Assembly (NCBI GenBank): GCA_013812655.1
Contig: JACCTC010000288.1
Coordinates: 1 to 41,871 of the forward strand
DNA from: Deltaproteobacteria bacterium
GTDB taxonomy: Bacteria > Myxococcota_A > Polyangia > Haliangiales > Haliangiaceae
Length of the DNA stretch: 41,871 bases
Direction: 5' to 3'
In this document: one piece after another, positions 34,088 to 41,871 of the stretch
How the letters are laid out: each line of letters starts with the position of its first letter
Position numbering within the stretch: the first letter of the stretch is position 1
Made by a program: the position numbers and the translations under genes
The notes under the pieces: model-generated
What the model was told of the DNA's origin: nothing
Database searches by the model: none
What the model saw: only the letters and a program-made list of their open reading frames with translations

Positions 34088-36550
34088 ATGAACATGTGGA
34101 CCCGGGGACATCAGGCCGCGAACACCGGATCAACCACGGTCCGGAAGCCCTCGCAGGCGAGCCGCAGCGCGAAGGCGCCGAAGCGGCCGCGGGCCTTATG
34201 GAAGACCATCCTGAAGTGGGCCGTGATCGTCGGGTTCGGCGGCGCGCTGCTGACGGTCGCGACGGTCGCGTTCGTGTTCTGGATGTACGGCCGCGATCCG
34301 AGCCTCCCCGACTACAAGAAGCTCAGCGACTACCGGCCGAAGCAGGTCATCACCATCCTCGACGCCAATGACCGCCGGATCGGCGAGATCTATGGTCCCG
34401 ACAAGAACATCGAGCGCCGCACCTTTATCGCCTACGACAAGGTTCCAACCCACGTGGTCGATGCGTTCGTCGCCGCCGAGGACAACCGGTTCTGGACGCA
34501 TACCGGCGTCGACTACTGGGGCATGTTTCGCGCGCTCATCACGAACCTCAAGTCAGGCAAGAAGCACGGCGCGTCGACGATCACCCAGCAGGTGGTGAAG
34601 ACCTTCCTGCTGACGCCCGAGAAGACGTTCAAGCGCAAGATCCAGGAGATCATCATCGCGCGTCGTCTCGAGAAGTCGCTGAACAAGCAAGAGATCATGA
34701 CGCTGTACCTGAACCAGATCTACTTCGGGAACAAGCGCTACGGGATCCAGGAAGCCGGACGGTTCTACTTCGGCAAGGAGGTCGGCCAGCTCACCGTCGG
34801 TGAAGCCGCGCTGCTCGCGGCACTGCCGCAGCGCCCCGAGGACCTCGCGCCGAACCGCGCCAAGAACCAGAAGGACGCGAAGGCGCGCCAGATCTACGTG
34901 TTGAACCAGCTCGTCCACATGAAGAAGTTGACGACAGCGGACGCGCAGAAGTGGATGGACGCGCCGATCCAGGTCGTCAAGGATCCGTTTCCGTACATGG
35001 ACAGCGCACCCGAGTGGGTCGCACAGATCAAGAAGGAGCTCGTCGAGGAGCTGAAGCGCACCGGCAAGACCGAACGCGATCTCGACACGATCGGCGGCAC
35101 GGTTCGCACGACGCTCGATCCGGGGCTCCAGGCCAATGCCCAGCGCGCGCTCCAGCAAGGCCTGCGCGCCGTCGACAAGCGGCACAAGATCGGCCGCGCG
35201 AAGCGGTCGGTGAAGCCCGAGGCGGTCGAGGCCGAGATCGCGAAGCTCGCGAAGGGGTTTCCCGGCAAGCTCAAGGCGAAAGAGACGTACGACGCGGTCG
35301 TCACGGCGGTGCACGACGACGATCACGAGGTCGTCGTCGACCTCGGTAAGTGGCCGGCGGCGATCGTGCTCGGTGACGATCACGACGCGCGGTTCAACCC
35401 GCCGGATGCTAGTGGCAAGTCGCTGAAGCCGAGCGAGCGCTTCAAGATCGGCGATGTCGTCGAGGTCGCGAACGTGCCGTCCGACGCGCCCGCGACGAAG
35501 CACGCGAAGCACCGGGTCGGCTTCGCGCCGGGCCCGCAGGGTGCGGTCGTGGTGATCGAGGTCAAGTCGCGCAAGGTGCGGGCGCTCGTCGGTGGCTACG
35601 CCGCGAAGCGGTACGGCATCAACCGCGCGACCGACGCCGCCCGCCAGCCGGGCAGCTCGTTCAAGCCGTTCGTGTTCGCGGCTGGCATCGAGTCCAAGCA
35701 GTTCACGGCCGGCTCGCGGGTGCCCGATGCTCCGCAGTTCTTCGAGAGCGTCGGCCCGGCATGGCGCCCGAAGAACTACGACGGCAAGAACGAGGGCTAC
35801 GTGCTGTTGCGGCACGCGCTCGCCCGCTCGATCAACACGGTGTCGATCAAGGTCACGGTCGACGTCGGCGCCGGCGTGATCGTCGATCTCGCGCACAAGC
35901 TCGGCATCCACAGCAAGCTGCCGGCGGAGAACTCGATCGCGCTCGGCTCCGGCGAGGTCACGCCGCTCGAGATGACGAACGCGCTCGCGACGTTCGCGGC
36001 TGGTGGTGTCTATGCGCCGCCGCGCTTCGTCGAGGCATTCGACGGCAAGGCCACGACGCCGGTCGCCGGCGAGCGCGTGATCGACGAGTCGGTCGCGTAC
36101 GTCGTCGTCGACATGATGCGCTCGGTCGTCACCTCGGGGACCGGGCACCTCGCGAACGCGCTGAAGATCCCGGTCGCCGGCAAGACCGGTACGTCGAACG
36201 AGTCGAAGGACGTGTGGTTTGTCGGCATGACACCGGACTACGCGATCGGGATCTGGATCGGCTACGACGACCCCAAGCCGATGGGCAAGGAGACCGGCGG
36301 CACGACGGCGGTGCCCGTGTTCGTGGAGCTGATGAAGTCGATGAACCAGCCGGCGAAGCCGTTCCCACGCCCGGGCGGCGTCGTCGAGGCGAGAATCGAT
36401 CGCGCTAGTGGATTGCTCGCGCCCGAGGACGCACCGAAGAACACGATGATGACCGAGGTCTACCTCAAGGGCACTGCGCCGACCGAGGTCGCGACCAAGG
36501 CAGGTGACGTCACCGACGCGAATGTCGTGCAGAGCGAGTACGAGGACTGA
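34088..36550 (+). CDS. mrcA: Bifunctional penicillin-binding protein 1A (GT51 + transpeptidase)
   Basis: This class A PBP polymerises and cross-links peptidoglycan. The 820-residue product (from ATG 34088) has a basic cytoplasmic leader and one transmembrane anchor (about 40-62). The GT51 domain shows AAEDNRFWTHTG with catalytic Glu131, GASTITQQVVKTFLL, and IYFGNKRYGIQEAGRFYFGK. An OB-like/regulatory region lies at about 370-500. The transpeptidase has all three motifs: SSFK with nucleophile Ser523, SIN at 581-583 and KTG at 699-701. Starts further upstream exist (33980, 34064) but add non-homologous residues. GAGGA (36542-36546) and a one-base overlap couple it to the next gene, so it leads a four-gene operon. 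Confidence 0.95.
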   Translation: MNMWTRGHQAANTGSTTVRKPSQASRSAKAPKRPRALWKTILKWAVIVGFGGALLTVATVAFVFWMYGRDPSLPDYKKLSDYRPKQVITILDANDRRIGEIYGPDKNIERRTFIAYDKVPTHVVDAFVAAEDNRFWTHTGVDYWGMFRALITNLKSGKKHGASTITQQVVKTFLLTPEKTFKRKIQEIIIARRLEKSLNKQEIMTLYLNQIYFGNKRYGIQEAGRFYFGKEVGQLTVGEAALLAALPQRPEDLAPNRAKNQKDAKARQIYVLNQLVHMKKLTTADAQKWMDAPIQVVKDPFPYMDSAPEWVAQIKKELVEELKRTGKTERDLDTIGGTVRTTLDPGLQANAQRALQQGLRAVDKRHKIGRAKRSVKPEAVEAEIAKLAKGFPGKLKAKETYDAVVTAVHDDDHEVVVDLGKWPAAIVLGDDHDARFNPPDASGKSLKPSERFKIGDVVEVANVPSDAPATKHAKHRVGFAPGPQGAVVVIEVKSRKVRALVGGYAAKRYGINRATDAARQPGSSFKPFVFAAGIESKQFTAGSRVPDAPQFFESVGPAWRPKNYDGKNEGYVLLRHALARSINTVSIKVTVDVGAGVIVDLAHKLGIHSKLPAENSIALGSGEVTPLEMTNALATFAAGGVYAPPRFVEAFDGKATTPVAGERVIDESVAYVVVDMMRSVVTSGTGHLANALKIPVAGKTGTSNESKDVWFVGMTPDYAIGIWIGYDDPKPMGKETGGTTAVPVFVELMKSMNQPAKPFPRPGGVVEARIDRASGLLAPEDAPKNTMMTEVYLKGTAPTEVATKAGDVTDANVVQSEYED

Positions 36551-37596
36551 TGCTCCGGGTCGTGGCGGCACTCGGCGCCGTGCTGTGCGCCGCGATCCCC
36601 GCTGCGCAGGCTGCCCCCGACGATTACCTGGCGCACCTCGCGGCGATCGTCCAGCGCCGGCTCGACGAGCTCGCCGCCCGTGCCCCCAAGCTCGTGCCGC
36701 CGAAGCCGGTCGCCGTGAAGTGGAAGGCGGTGCGGCTCGGCTCGATCGATCTCGGCGCGCCACTCGTGGCGATGACGTCCGGCGATCTCGACGGTGACGG
36801 CGCCGGAGAGCTCTACGCGGTGACCTCGCGCGAGGTCGTCGCGGTCACGCTGCGAGCGAACAAGCCGGTCGAGCTCGGGCGGGTCGCATTCGCCGGTGAG
36901 CGCGCGGTTCCGGCTCCGCGCGACGTCGTCGCGACCGCGGTCATCGAAGGCCGCGAGCTCGTTGCCTCCGCATCGCTGTGGGCCCGCGAGCTCCGCGTCA
37001 CGCTCGCCGGCAAGCTTGCAGGGCAGGCCGGCGGCACCGGCTTCCTGGTGTGTCCCGGCGAGCGGTGGCAACTTTCGCCGGGCCGAAATTACTTCCCGTC
37101 GGGGTTTGGAGTCGCGACGGGGGCATCCGGTACAGCCGGCGCGCCAGGTGCGTCACCGGCCAGCACCGGCGGCGAGCTCTACGCCGCGCGCTGCCGCGAC
37201 CATGTCGATCGCGCCGGTACTGCGCTGCGCGTGCGTGCGCAACTCGCGATCACCGGCCGGCTCGCGGTCGCCGTCTTGCGCTGCGCGCCCGGTGCCGCGT
37301 GCCAGGCGGCAGGCGCGTTCGAGTACGCGAACGTCGGCGTGGCGTTCGAGCTCGCCGACATCGATCGCGATGGCACCGCAGAGCTGATCAGCTCGAGCTT
37401 CGTCGCGCCTGGCGATCCCGATGTCGTCAAGGTCGTCTCGCTCGGCGGGGACGATCGCAAGCCGGTCTTCAAGAAGAGCTTCAACGGCGGCGTCGTCGGG
37501 ATCGTGGTGGTCGAGACGTCACGCGACGCGCCACTCGTGATCGCCGCGGTACGCCTCGCCGGTGCGACCCGCATCGATCTGTGGAGGCTGAATTGA
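36550..37596 (+). CDS. Exported FG-GAP/VCBS-like protein in the PBP1A operon
   Basis: The 348-residue product has a signal peptide (VVAALGAVLCAAIPAAQA, cleavage about residue 22). Two Ca-loop-like segments are typical of FG-GAP/VCBS repeats: TSGDLDGDGAGELYAVTS (about 77-94) and LADIDRDGTAELISSSF (about 270-286). A Gly/Ala/Ser/Thr-rich flexible insert (about 190-206) separates the halves. Four Cys could form disulfides. It has no obvious catalytic motif; FG-GAP propellers usually bind ligands or proteins. Its ATG shares a base with the PBP1A stop (TGATG), and its stop overlaps the next gene's TTG (TTGA), so it is a coupled partner of the wall synthase. That role is inference. Confidence 0.85.
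   Translation: MLRVVAALGAVLCAAIPAAQAAPDDYLAHLAAIVQRRLDELAARAPKLVPPKPVAVKWKAVRLGSIDLGAPLVAMTSGDLDGDGAGELYAVTSREVVAVTLRANKPVELGRVAFAGERAVPAPRDVVATAVIEGRELVASASLWARELRVTLAGKLAGQAGGTGFLVCPGERWQLSPGRNYFPSGFGVATGASGTAGAPGASPASTGGELYAARCRDHVDRAGTALRVRAQLAITGRLAVAVLRCAPGAACQAAGAFEYANVGVAFELADIDRDGTAELISSSFVAPGDPDVVKVVSLGGDDRKPVFKKSFNGGVVGIVVVETSRDAPLVIAAVRLAGATRIDLWRLN
37583..37587 (+). promoter_or_regulatory. Ribosome binding site that fixes a TTG start
   Basis: GGAGG ends five bases before TTG 37593, inside the last codons of the FG-GAP gene. It makes this rare start codon convincing; no other start nearby gives a signal peptide. Confidence 0.8.
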
Positions 37597-39101
37597 TCCG
37601 ATCACGGCTCGTGCGGCCAGCGCTCGCGCCGCTCGCGCTCTGCGTCGCCGCGGCCACCGCGCAGGCCGAGACGCGACCGCATTACGGGGGCACCGTCGAG
37701 GCCTCGCTGCTCGGCGCGCCGGTCTCGCTCGACCCGAGCGCGGCGCAGACGCATGCCGAGCTCACCATCGTCGGCCTCGTGTTCGACACGCTCTACCGCG
37801 TGGGCCCGGCGGGGGTCGTCCAGCCACACCTCGCGGCGACGCTGCCCGAGCTCGACGCGTCGCGGACGAAGGTCACGATCGCGCTCCGCAAGGGCGTGCG
37901 ATTTCACGACGGAACGCCACTGACGCCGGCCGACGTTGCCGCCTCGCTCGAGCGCGTGCGCGCCACGCCTGCCAGGTGGACGGTCGCGCCGATCGCCTCG
38001 ATCGCGGCGACCGCGGAGACCCTCGAGCTCACGCTTCGCGCGCCGATCGCCGATCTCGCGATGCTGCTCGCCCTGTCGCACACGGCCGTGACGAAGGGTG
38101 GCAAGCCACCAGGCCTCGAGCGCGCGATCGGCTCGGGACCGTTCGCGATCGAAGGCCTCGACCGCGTGCGCCGGCTGCTCCGGCTGAAGGCGTTCGACGA
38201 TCATTTCGCGGGGCGGCCGTACCTCGATCAGCTCGTCCTCGGCTGGTACGACTCACCCGACGGCGAGGCTCGGCGCTTCGAGACCGGCGGCTCGCAACTC
38301 TCGGCGCGCGGGGTCGGCGCGTTTGCCGGTTCGCAGCCGAAGTTTCGCGCGGACGACGTCGAGGGCCCCGCCGCGCTCCTCGTGTTCGTCGGCTTCGGGC
38401 GCGCGCACGCCGACGTCACGGCCGACGCTGGGTTCCGCCGGGCGCTCGATCTCGCGGTCGCGCGCGATGCGCTGAAGACGGTGACCTCGGGCGAGCGTGT
38501 GGTGCCTTCGCGCGAGCCGGTGCCGGTCGAAGCGGGCGGCCGGGCGCTGTCTGCGGCCGCGCGGGCAGGGGACATGCCGGCGGCGCATGCCGCGCTCGCC
38601 GGAGCAGGCAAGCGGGTCAAGGCGCTCGCGCCCGATCAGCTCGCGAAGCTCAAGCTCGAGATCGTGGTCGAGGAGACCCGTCCCGACGACCGCGAGATCG
38701 CCGAGCGCGTGGTGCGTGCGCTCGACAAGCTCGGCATCGCGTCGACGATCGTCGCGGCCCCGGCCCACGCGTTCCGCGAGCGGATCGCCAAGGGTGCTGC
38801 GGATCTGTGGATCGGCCAGGTCGCGGTGCCGGTGACGAGCGCCGCGATGTGGTGGAGCGCCGCCTTCGCGATCGGCGGCGACGACTGGGCTGCGCGCCAG
38901 CTCGCGACCGGCACGATCGAGCCTGCCGCCGCCCAGAAGCAGTTCGCGCAGGTGTTGCCGATCGTGCCGCTGATGTTCCGGGCCGTGAAGCTGTGGCACC
39001 GCACCGACGTCCGCGGCCTGACGTTCGACGCGAGCGGTCGCCCGTGCTTCGCCGAGGTCCACCTGTTCGGCGAGCCCACGAGGTCGCGAGGCAAGCCGTG
39101 A
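37593..39101 (+). CDS. Family 5 (peptide/oligopeptide-type) extracellular solute-binding protein
   Basis: The 502-residue product has a signal peptide (LALCVAAATAQA, cleavage about residue 25). The SBP_bac_5 features are HYGGTVEASLLGAPVSLDPSAAQTHAELTIVGLVFDTLYRV near the N-terminus, the family signature TKVTIALRKGVRFHDGTPLTPADVAASLERV (about 90-120), and a C-terminal lobe ending with FRAVKLWHRTDVRGLTFD. Such proteins bind peptides, including murein peptides, in the periplasm. No permease or ATPase genes accompany it. It starts at TTG 37593, fixed by GGAGG and a four-base overlap with the FG-GAP gene. It overlaps the histidine kinase start by four bases (GTGA). That places it between a wall synthase and a sensor kinase, suggesting a sensory rather than transport role. 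Confidence 0.9.
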   Translation: MIRSRLVRPALAPLALCVAAATAQAETRPHYGGTVEASLLGAPVSLDPSAAQTHAELTIVGLVFDTLYRVGPAGVVQPHLAATLPELDASRTKVTIALRKGVRFHDGTPLTPADVAASLERVRATPARWTVAPIASIAATAETLELTLRAPIADLAMLLALSHTAVTKGGKPPGLERAIGSGPFAIEGLDRVRRLLRLKAFDDHFAGRPYLDQLVLGWYDSPDGEARRFETGGSQLSARGVGAFAGSQPKFRADDVEGPAALLVFVGFGRAHADVTADAGFRRALDLAVARDALKTVTSGERVVPSREPVPVEAGGRALSAAARAGDMPAAHAALAGAGKRVKALAPDQLAKLKLEIVVEETRPDDREIAERVVRALDKLGIASTIVAAPAHAFRERIAKGAADLWIGQVAVPVTSAAMWWSAAFAIGGDDWAARQLATGTIEPAAAQKQFAQVLPIVPLMFRAVKLWHRTDVRGLTFDASGRPCFAEVHLFGEPTRSRGKP

Positions 39102-40840
39102 AGCTGCGGGGCCGGTTCACGCTGACGCTCGCACTCGCCGCGCTCGTCCCGATCTCGGTCGCTGCGGTGGTGACTCGCGAGGTGATCGCCGAGAGCTACC
39201 GCTCGGACTACCACGACACCCGGCGTAACGTGGAGCAGTCGATGCAGCGCGAGATCGCGCGGCTGTCCTCGCAGGTCACCGAGGCCACGGCCTCGCTCGC
39301 GAGCCAGCAGCATCCCTTCGTCGGCGGCATCCTGCGCGACCTCAACAAGAACACGCTCGATACGAGCGCGCTGCGCAAGCTGCGCGAGCAGGGAGGGCCG
39401 GTCATGCGCGGGCTCTCGCTCGACATCCTGACGGTCACCGGACCGGACGACGCCGTGCTGATCTCGCCGCACTACCGCGCGGCCACCGGCGAGCCGAACC
39501 CGCTCGTCCGCCAGCGCGCGAGCTCGACCGCCGGCAAGGCCTACTTCGTGCGCGACAAGGTGATGACCGGACCGACCGTCGAGACCGTGCTCGTTGCCCA
39601 GGCCGCGCAGCTGTCCCGCGACCAGGGCTACAGCGTCGGTGTGTGGGCCGGCCGGCGAGTCACCGACGACATCCTCGCGGCGGTGCGGCGGCCCGGCCGG
39701 GTCGACGCGCGCATCGTGACGCCGAGCGGCGAGGTGTTGCTCGCGCCTGCGAGCAAGGAGTGGACGAGTCTCGCCTCGGATCCGCCGAGCCGGATGCCGC
39801 TCCCCGGTCCCGACGGCGCCCCGGTCGGCTTCGTCGAGATCGCGGTGTCCGACGGCAATCTCGACGCCGTGCTCCGCAAGCTGACGTACACGTCGGCCGG
39901 GCTCGCGCTCGCGGCGCTCGCGGCGGTCGTGCTGATCGGTCTCCTCGTCGCGCGCCGCACCGCCCGCGATCTCGATCTGCTCGTCGAGGGCTCGCTCGCG
40001 GCGTCGCGTGGCGATCTCGATCACCGCGTCCCGGTCCGCAGCAGGGACGAGGTCGGCGCGGTCGCCGCCGCGTTCAACTTCATGATGGAAGATCTGCGGA
40101 CGTCGAAGGAGCGCCTGGTGATCGCCGAGCGCATCGCGGCGTGGCAGGAGATCGCACGCCGGCTCGCCCACGAGATCAAGAATCCGTTGACGCCGATCCA
40201 GATGGCGATGGACACGCTCCGCAAGACCTGGAAGAAGCAGCACCCGAAGTTCGACGAGATCCTCGAGGAGTCGACCGCGACCGTCCTCGAGGAAGCCGAC
40301 CGCCTCAAGCACATCGTCACCGAGTTCTCCGACTTCGCGCGGATGCCGAAGCCGAACTTCGGGCGCGTCGATCTCAACGACGTGGTCCGCTCCGCCGTCT
40401 CGTTGTACCAGGGCGCGGTGCCGGTCGAGGTCAAGCTGTTCGACAAGCTCCCCGAGCTCGATGCCGACAAGGGCCAGATGACCCAGGTCGTGCTCAACCT
40501 CGTCGAGAATGCGCGTGACGCGATCGGCCAGCGCGCCGACGGTCACATCGCGGTCTCGACGAGGCTCGGCGACGCCGGCGATCGCGCGATGTTCGTCGTC
40601 GAGGACAACGGCCCCGGTGTCCCCAGCGACCTCAAGGACAAGGTATTCGCGCCGTACTTCACGACCAAGCATGCCAAGGGCGGTACGGGGCTCGGGCTCG
40701 CGATCGTCCATCGCATCATCTCCGACCACGGCGGTCGGATCGCCGTGCACGACGTCCGCGGCGGCGGCGCGCGCTTCACGATCGAGCTGCCGCTGCGCAA
40801 CGGCACGGCGCTGCTCGCATCGCGCTCGCGTAGCGGCTAG
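39098..40840 (+). CDS. NtrY-like membrane sensor histidine kinase
   Basis: The 580-residue product starts with a transmembrane helix (about 7-28). A periplasmic sensor region of about 235 residues follows, cache-like in length, with SLDILTVTGPDDAVLISPHYR and ARIVTPSGEVLLAP strands. A second helix lies at about 265-285 and a HAMP domain at about 288-340. The kinase core has H-box RLAHEIKNPLTPIQ with phospho-acceptor His358, N-box NLVENARDAI, G1 DNGPGVP, F-box FAPYFTTK and G2 GGTGLGLAI. The H-box is NtrY/NtrB-like. GTG 39098 overlaps the binding-protein stop by four bases with GAGG six bases upstream. No response regulator is in the window, so its partner is elsewhere. Its stop shares CTAG with the convergent gene. 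Confidence 0.95.
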   Translation: MKLRGRFTLTLALAALVPISVAAVVTREVIAESYRSDYHDTRRNVEQSMQREIARLSSQVTEATASLASQQHPFVGGILRDLNKNTLDTSALRKLREQGGPVMRGLSLDILTVTGPDDAVLISPHYRAATGEPNPLVRQRASSTAGKAYFVRDKVMTGPTVETVLVAQAAQLSRDQGYSVGVWAGRRVTDDILAAVRRPGRVDARIVTPSGEVLLAPASKEWTSLASDPPSRMPLPGPDGAPVGFVEIAVSDGNLDAVLRKLTYTSAGLALAALAAVVLIGLLVARRTARDLDLLVEGSLAASRGDLDHRVPVRSRDEVGAVAAAFNFMMEDLRTSKERLVIAERIAAWQEIARRLAHEIKNPLTPIQMAMDTLRKTWKKQHPKFDEILEESTATVLEEADRLKHIVTEFSDFARMPKPNFGRVDLNDVVRSAVSLYQGAVPVEVKLFDKLPELDADKGQMTQVVLNLVENARDAIGQRADGHIAVSTRLGDAGDRAMFVVEDNGPGVPSDLKDKVFAPYFTTKHAKGGTGLGLAIVHRIISDHGGRIAVHDVRGGGARFTIELPLRNGTALLASRSRSG

Positions 40841-41847
40841 TGGTTGTCGGGCGAGGTGGTCAGGAGGCTGGGGGTGGCGAAGCCGCCCCGTCCAGGATGA
40901 GGGCCATCGAGAGCGGAGCTCTCGATGAAGTCCGAGCCCGGCGTCAGATCGACGTGGAAGTGATTGCGGTGCGCCGCGTTGTAGTTCGGCGTGAGCACGA
41001 TGTTCCAGACCGCGGCATCCTTGAGATCGCAGATCAGCTCGTGGAGGAACGCGTCCTTGCCCGGCTCGGTGGACGCGTCACAGGTCTCCTCGGCGTTGGG
41101 ATCGATGATCCAGTCATCGTTGACCGAGTAGAAGGTGTCGTCGCTCGTCGTGAACCCCGCGAGATCGATGGCGGTCGCGTACGCGTGCTGCGAGATCCCG
41201 TTCGGACAGTTGGGCGGCGGGCCACCGCCAATGCAGCGGTAGTTGTAGACGCCGTAGTCGGTGACGAGCTTGACGTCGCGCGCGCGGAAGAACGGCGCGG
41301 CCTCGGCGAGGGACTTCAGGATCGTGCAGTCGCCGAACATCTGCGTGCGCGGGTTCGTCGCGCCGACGGTCTTGTAGAGGACGCCGTTGATCGGCATCTT
41401 CGCGGTGACCGGATCCTTGACGCCCGGCATCGCGGGGCCAACCGTGTACTCGATCTGGTACGTGTCGAGCCACTCGCGACAGCTCGCGAGCTCGAGGTCG
41501 GCGACGGTGATGTCGACGGTGGCGGTCGCGACCGGCTCGTCGCCGTCGTAGGCCGTCGCGGTGAGCACGAGCGGACCGGCGCTGCGGATCTCGACGAGCG
41601 CGTCGCCCTCGGCCGATAGATCGGAGAGCTGGCCGGTGCCGATCGCGAGCTCGAGCCGCGTCGGCGCGCCGGTGATCGCGACGTCGATCGGCACCAGCGC
41701 GGCGAGCGCACCATTCACGCCGAGCTGGTCGCGCGTGAAGCTCGCGCCGGGTGTCGGCGAGCTGAACGTGATGCTGGTCGGCTCGCCAACGCTGAGCTCG
41801 CCACTGCATGCGGCCACGAGAAACACGCATGCGAGGAGCCGGTCCAT
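40837..41847 (-). CDS. Extensin-like/M15-type lipoprotein, putative D-Ala-D-Ala carboxypeptidase
   Basis: The 336-residue product has a lipoprotein signal (LLACVFLVAAC, Cys14) and an Ig-like N-terminal region (about 25-118) joined to an extensin-like C-terminal domain (about 120-336). The latter has an M15/VanY-type zinc site: SQHAYATAIDLAGF with His221 and Asp228, and NHFHVDL with His298, after an RCIGGG segment. Several Cys pairs suggest disulfides outside the cytoplasm. By family it would trim or bind peptidoglycan peptides; enzymatic activity is inferred from the intact His/Asp/His set. ATG 41847 gives the signal. The 24 bases after it to the window end show nothing. It converges on the histidine kinase with four bases shared. 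Confidence 0.9.
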   Translation of the reverse strand: MDRLLACVFLVAACSGELSVGEPTSITFSSPTPGASFTRDQLGVNGALAALVPIDVAITGAPTRLELAIGTGQLSDLSAEGDALVEIRSAGPLVLTATAYDGDEPVATATVDITVADLELASCREWLDTYQIEYTVGPAMPGVKDPVTAKMPINGVLYKTVGATNPRTQMFGDCTILKSLAEAAPFFRARDVKLVTDYGVYNYRCIGGGPPPNCPNGISQHAYATAIDLAGFTTSDDTFYSVNDDWIIDPNAEETCDASTEPGKDAFLHELICDLKDAAVWNIVLTPNYNAAHRNHFHVDLTPGSDFIESSALDGPHPGRGGFATPSLLTTSPDNH

Positions 41848-41871
41848 GGGCGCATCTCAACCGCTCGGGCG

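Noticed and set aside
33219..34133. N-terminal extension of the kinase frame by 305 codons
   Set aside because: It runs antisense through trmH, whose SPOUT motifs prove the plus strand is coding there. The kinase domain begins right after GTG 33218.

Overview
The window is about 42 kb of very GC-rich chromosomal DNA. Codon third positions are almost always G or C, and long open frames occur on the wrong strand purely because of this. The gene content points to a Myxococcota (deltaproteobacterial, myxobacteria-like) chromosome: a TIGR04551-like outer-membrane protein, a Ser/Thr kinase fused to a STAND-type ATPase and TPR-like tail, tandem IPT/TIG lipoproteins, a MoxR/DUF58/BatA/DUF4175 operon, many lipoproteins and few transport operons. 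That placement is inferred from gene families, not from a marker gene. I see no tRNA, rRNA, CRISPR array, insertion sequence or phage gene. This looks like core or lineage-specific chromosome rather than a mobile island.

Layout. (1) 1-9048: the end of an unknown gene, a PhnD-like binding protein, radA, a divergent pair (outer-membrane protein and unknown exported protein) with a good sigma-70-type promoter, nagZ and a large-subunit katE catalase. (2) 9056-17957, minus strand: a tightly packed operon read DUF4175-like protein, TPR/metallopeptidase, MoxR ATPase, DUF58 protein, BatA-like protein. (3) 18026-19919, plus strand and divergent from (2): ECF sigma factor, membrane anti-sigma-like protein without zinc cysteines, and an exported protein, joined by two ATGA overlaps. 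(4) 19968-22247: an AsmA-like region fused to a GT51 peptidoglycan glycosyltransferase. (5) 22443-29605: a run of exported proteins, comprising two IPT/TIG lipoproteins, a small membrane protein, three probable outer-membrane proteins, a DUF3108 lipoprotein and one possible 62-residue coupled ORF. (6) 29610-33218, minus: the kinase-STAND-TPR regulator, back to back with trmH. (7) 34088-40840, plus: PBP1A, an FG-GAP-like exported protein, a peptide-binding protein without a transporter, and a NtrY-like sensor kinase, all overlapping by 1-4 bases. (8) 40837-41847, minus: an extensin-like/M15-type lipoprotein.

Cell envelope work dominates. NagZ (wall recycling), AsmA-GT51 (glycan polymerisation), PBP1A (polymerisation and cross-linking) and the extensin-like putative carboxypeptidase all act on peptidoglycan. 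Two regulatory modules are each translationally coupled to exported proteins: the ECF/anti-sigma unit and the PBP1A/SBP/histidine kinase unit. The best candidates for something undescribed are region (7), which looks like a wall-synthesis enzyme wired to its own binding-protein/kinase sensor, and the AsmA-GT51 fusion. Convergent genes end within a few bases of each other, usually with a small hairpin at the junction and no U-tract.
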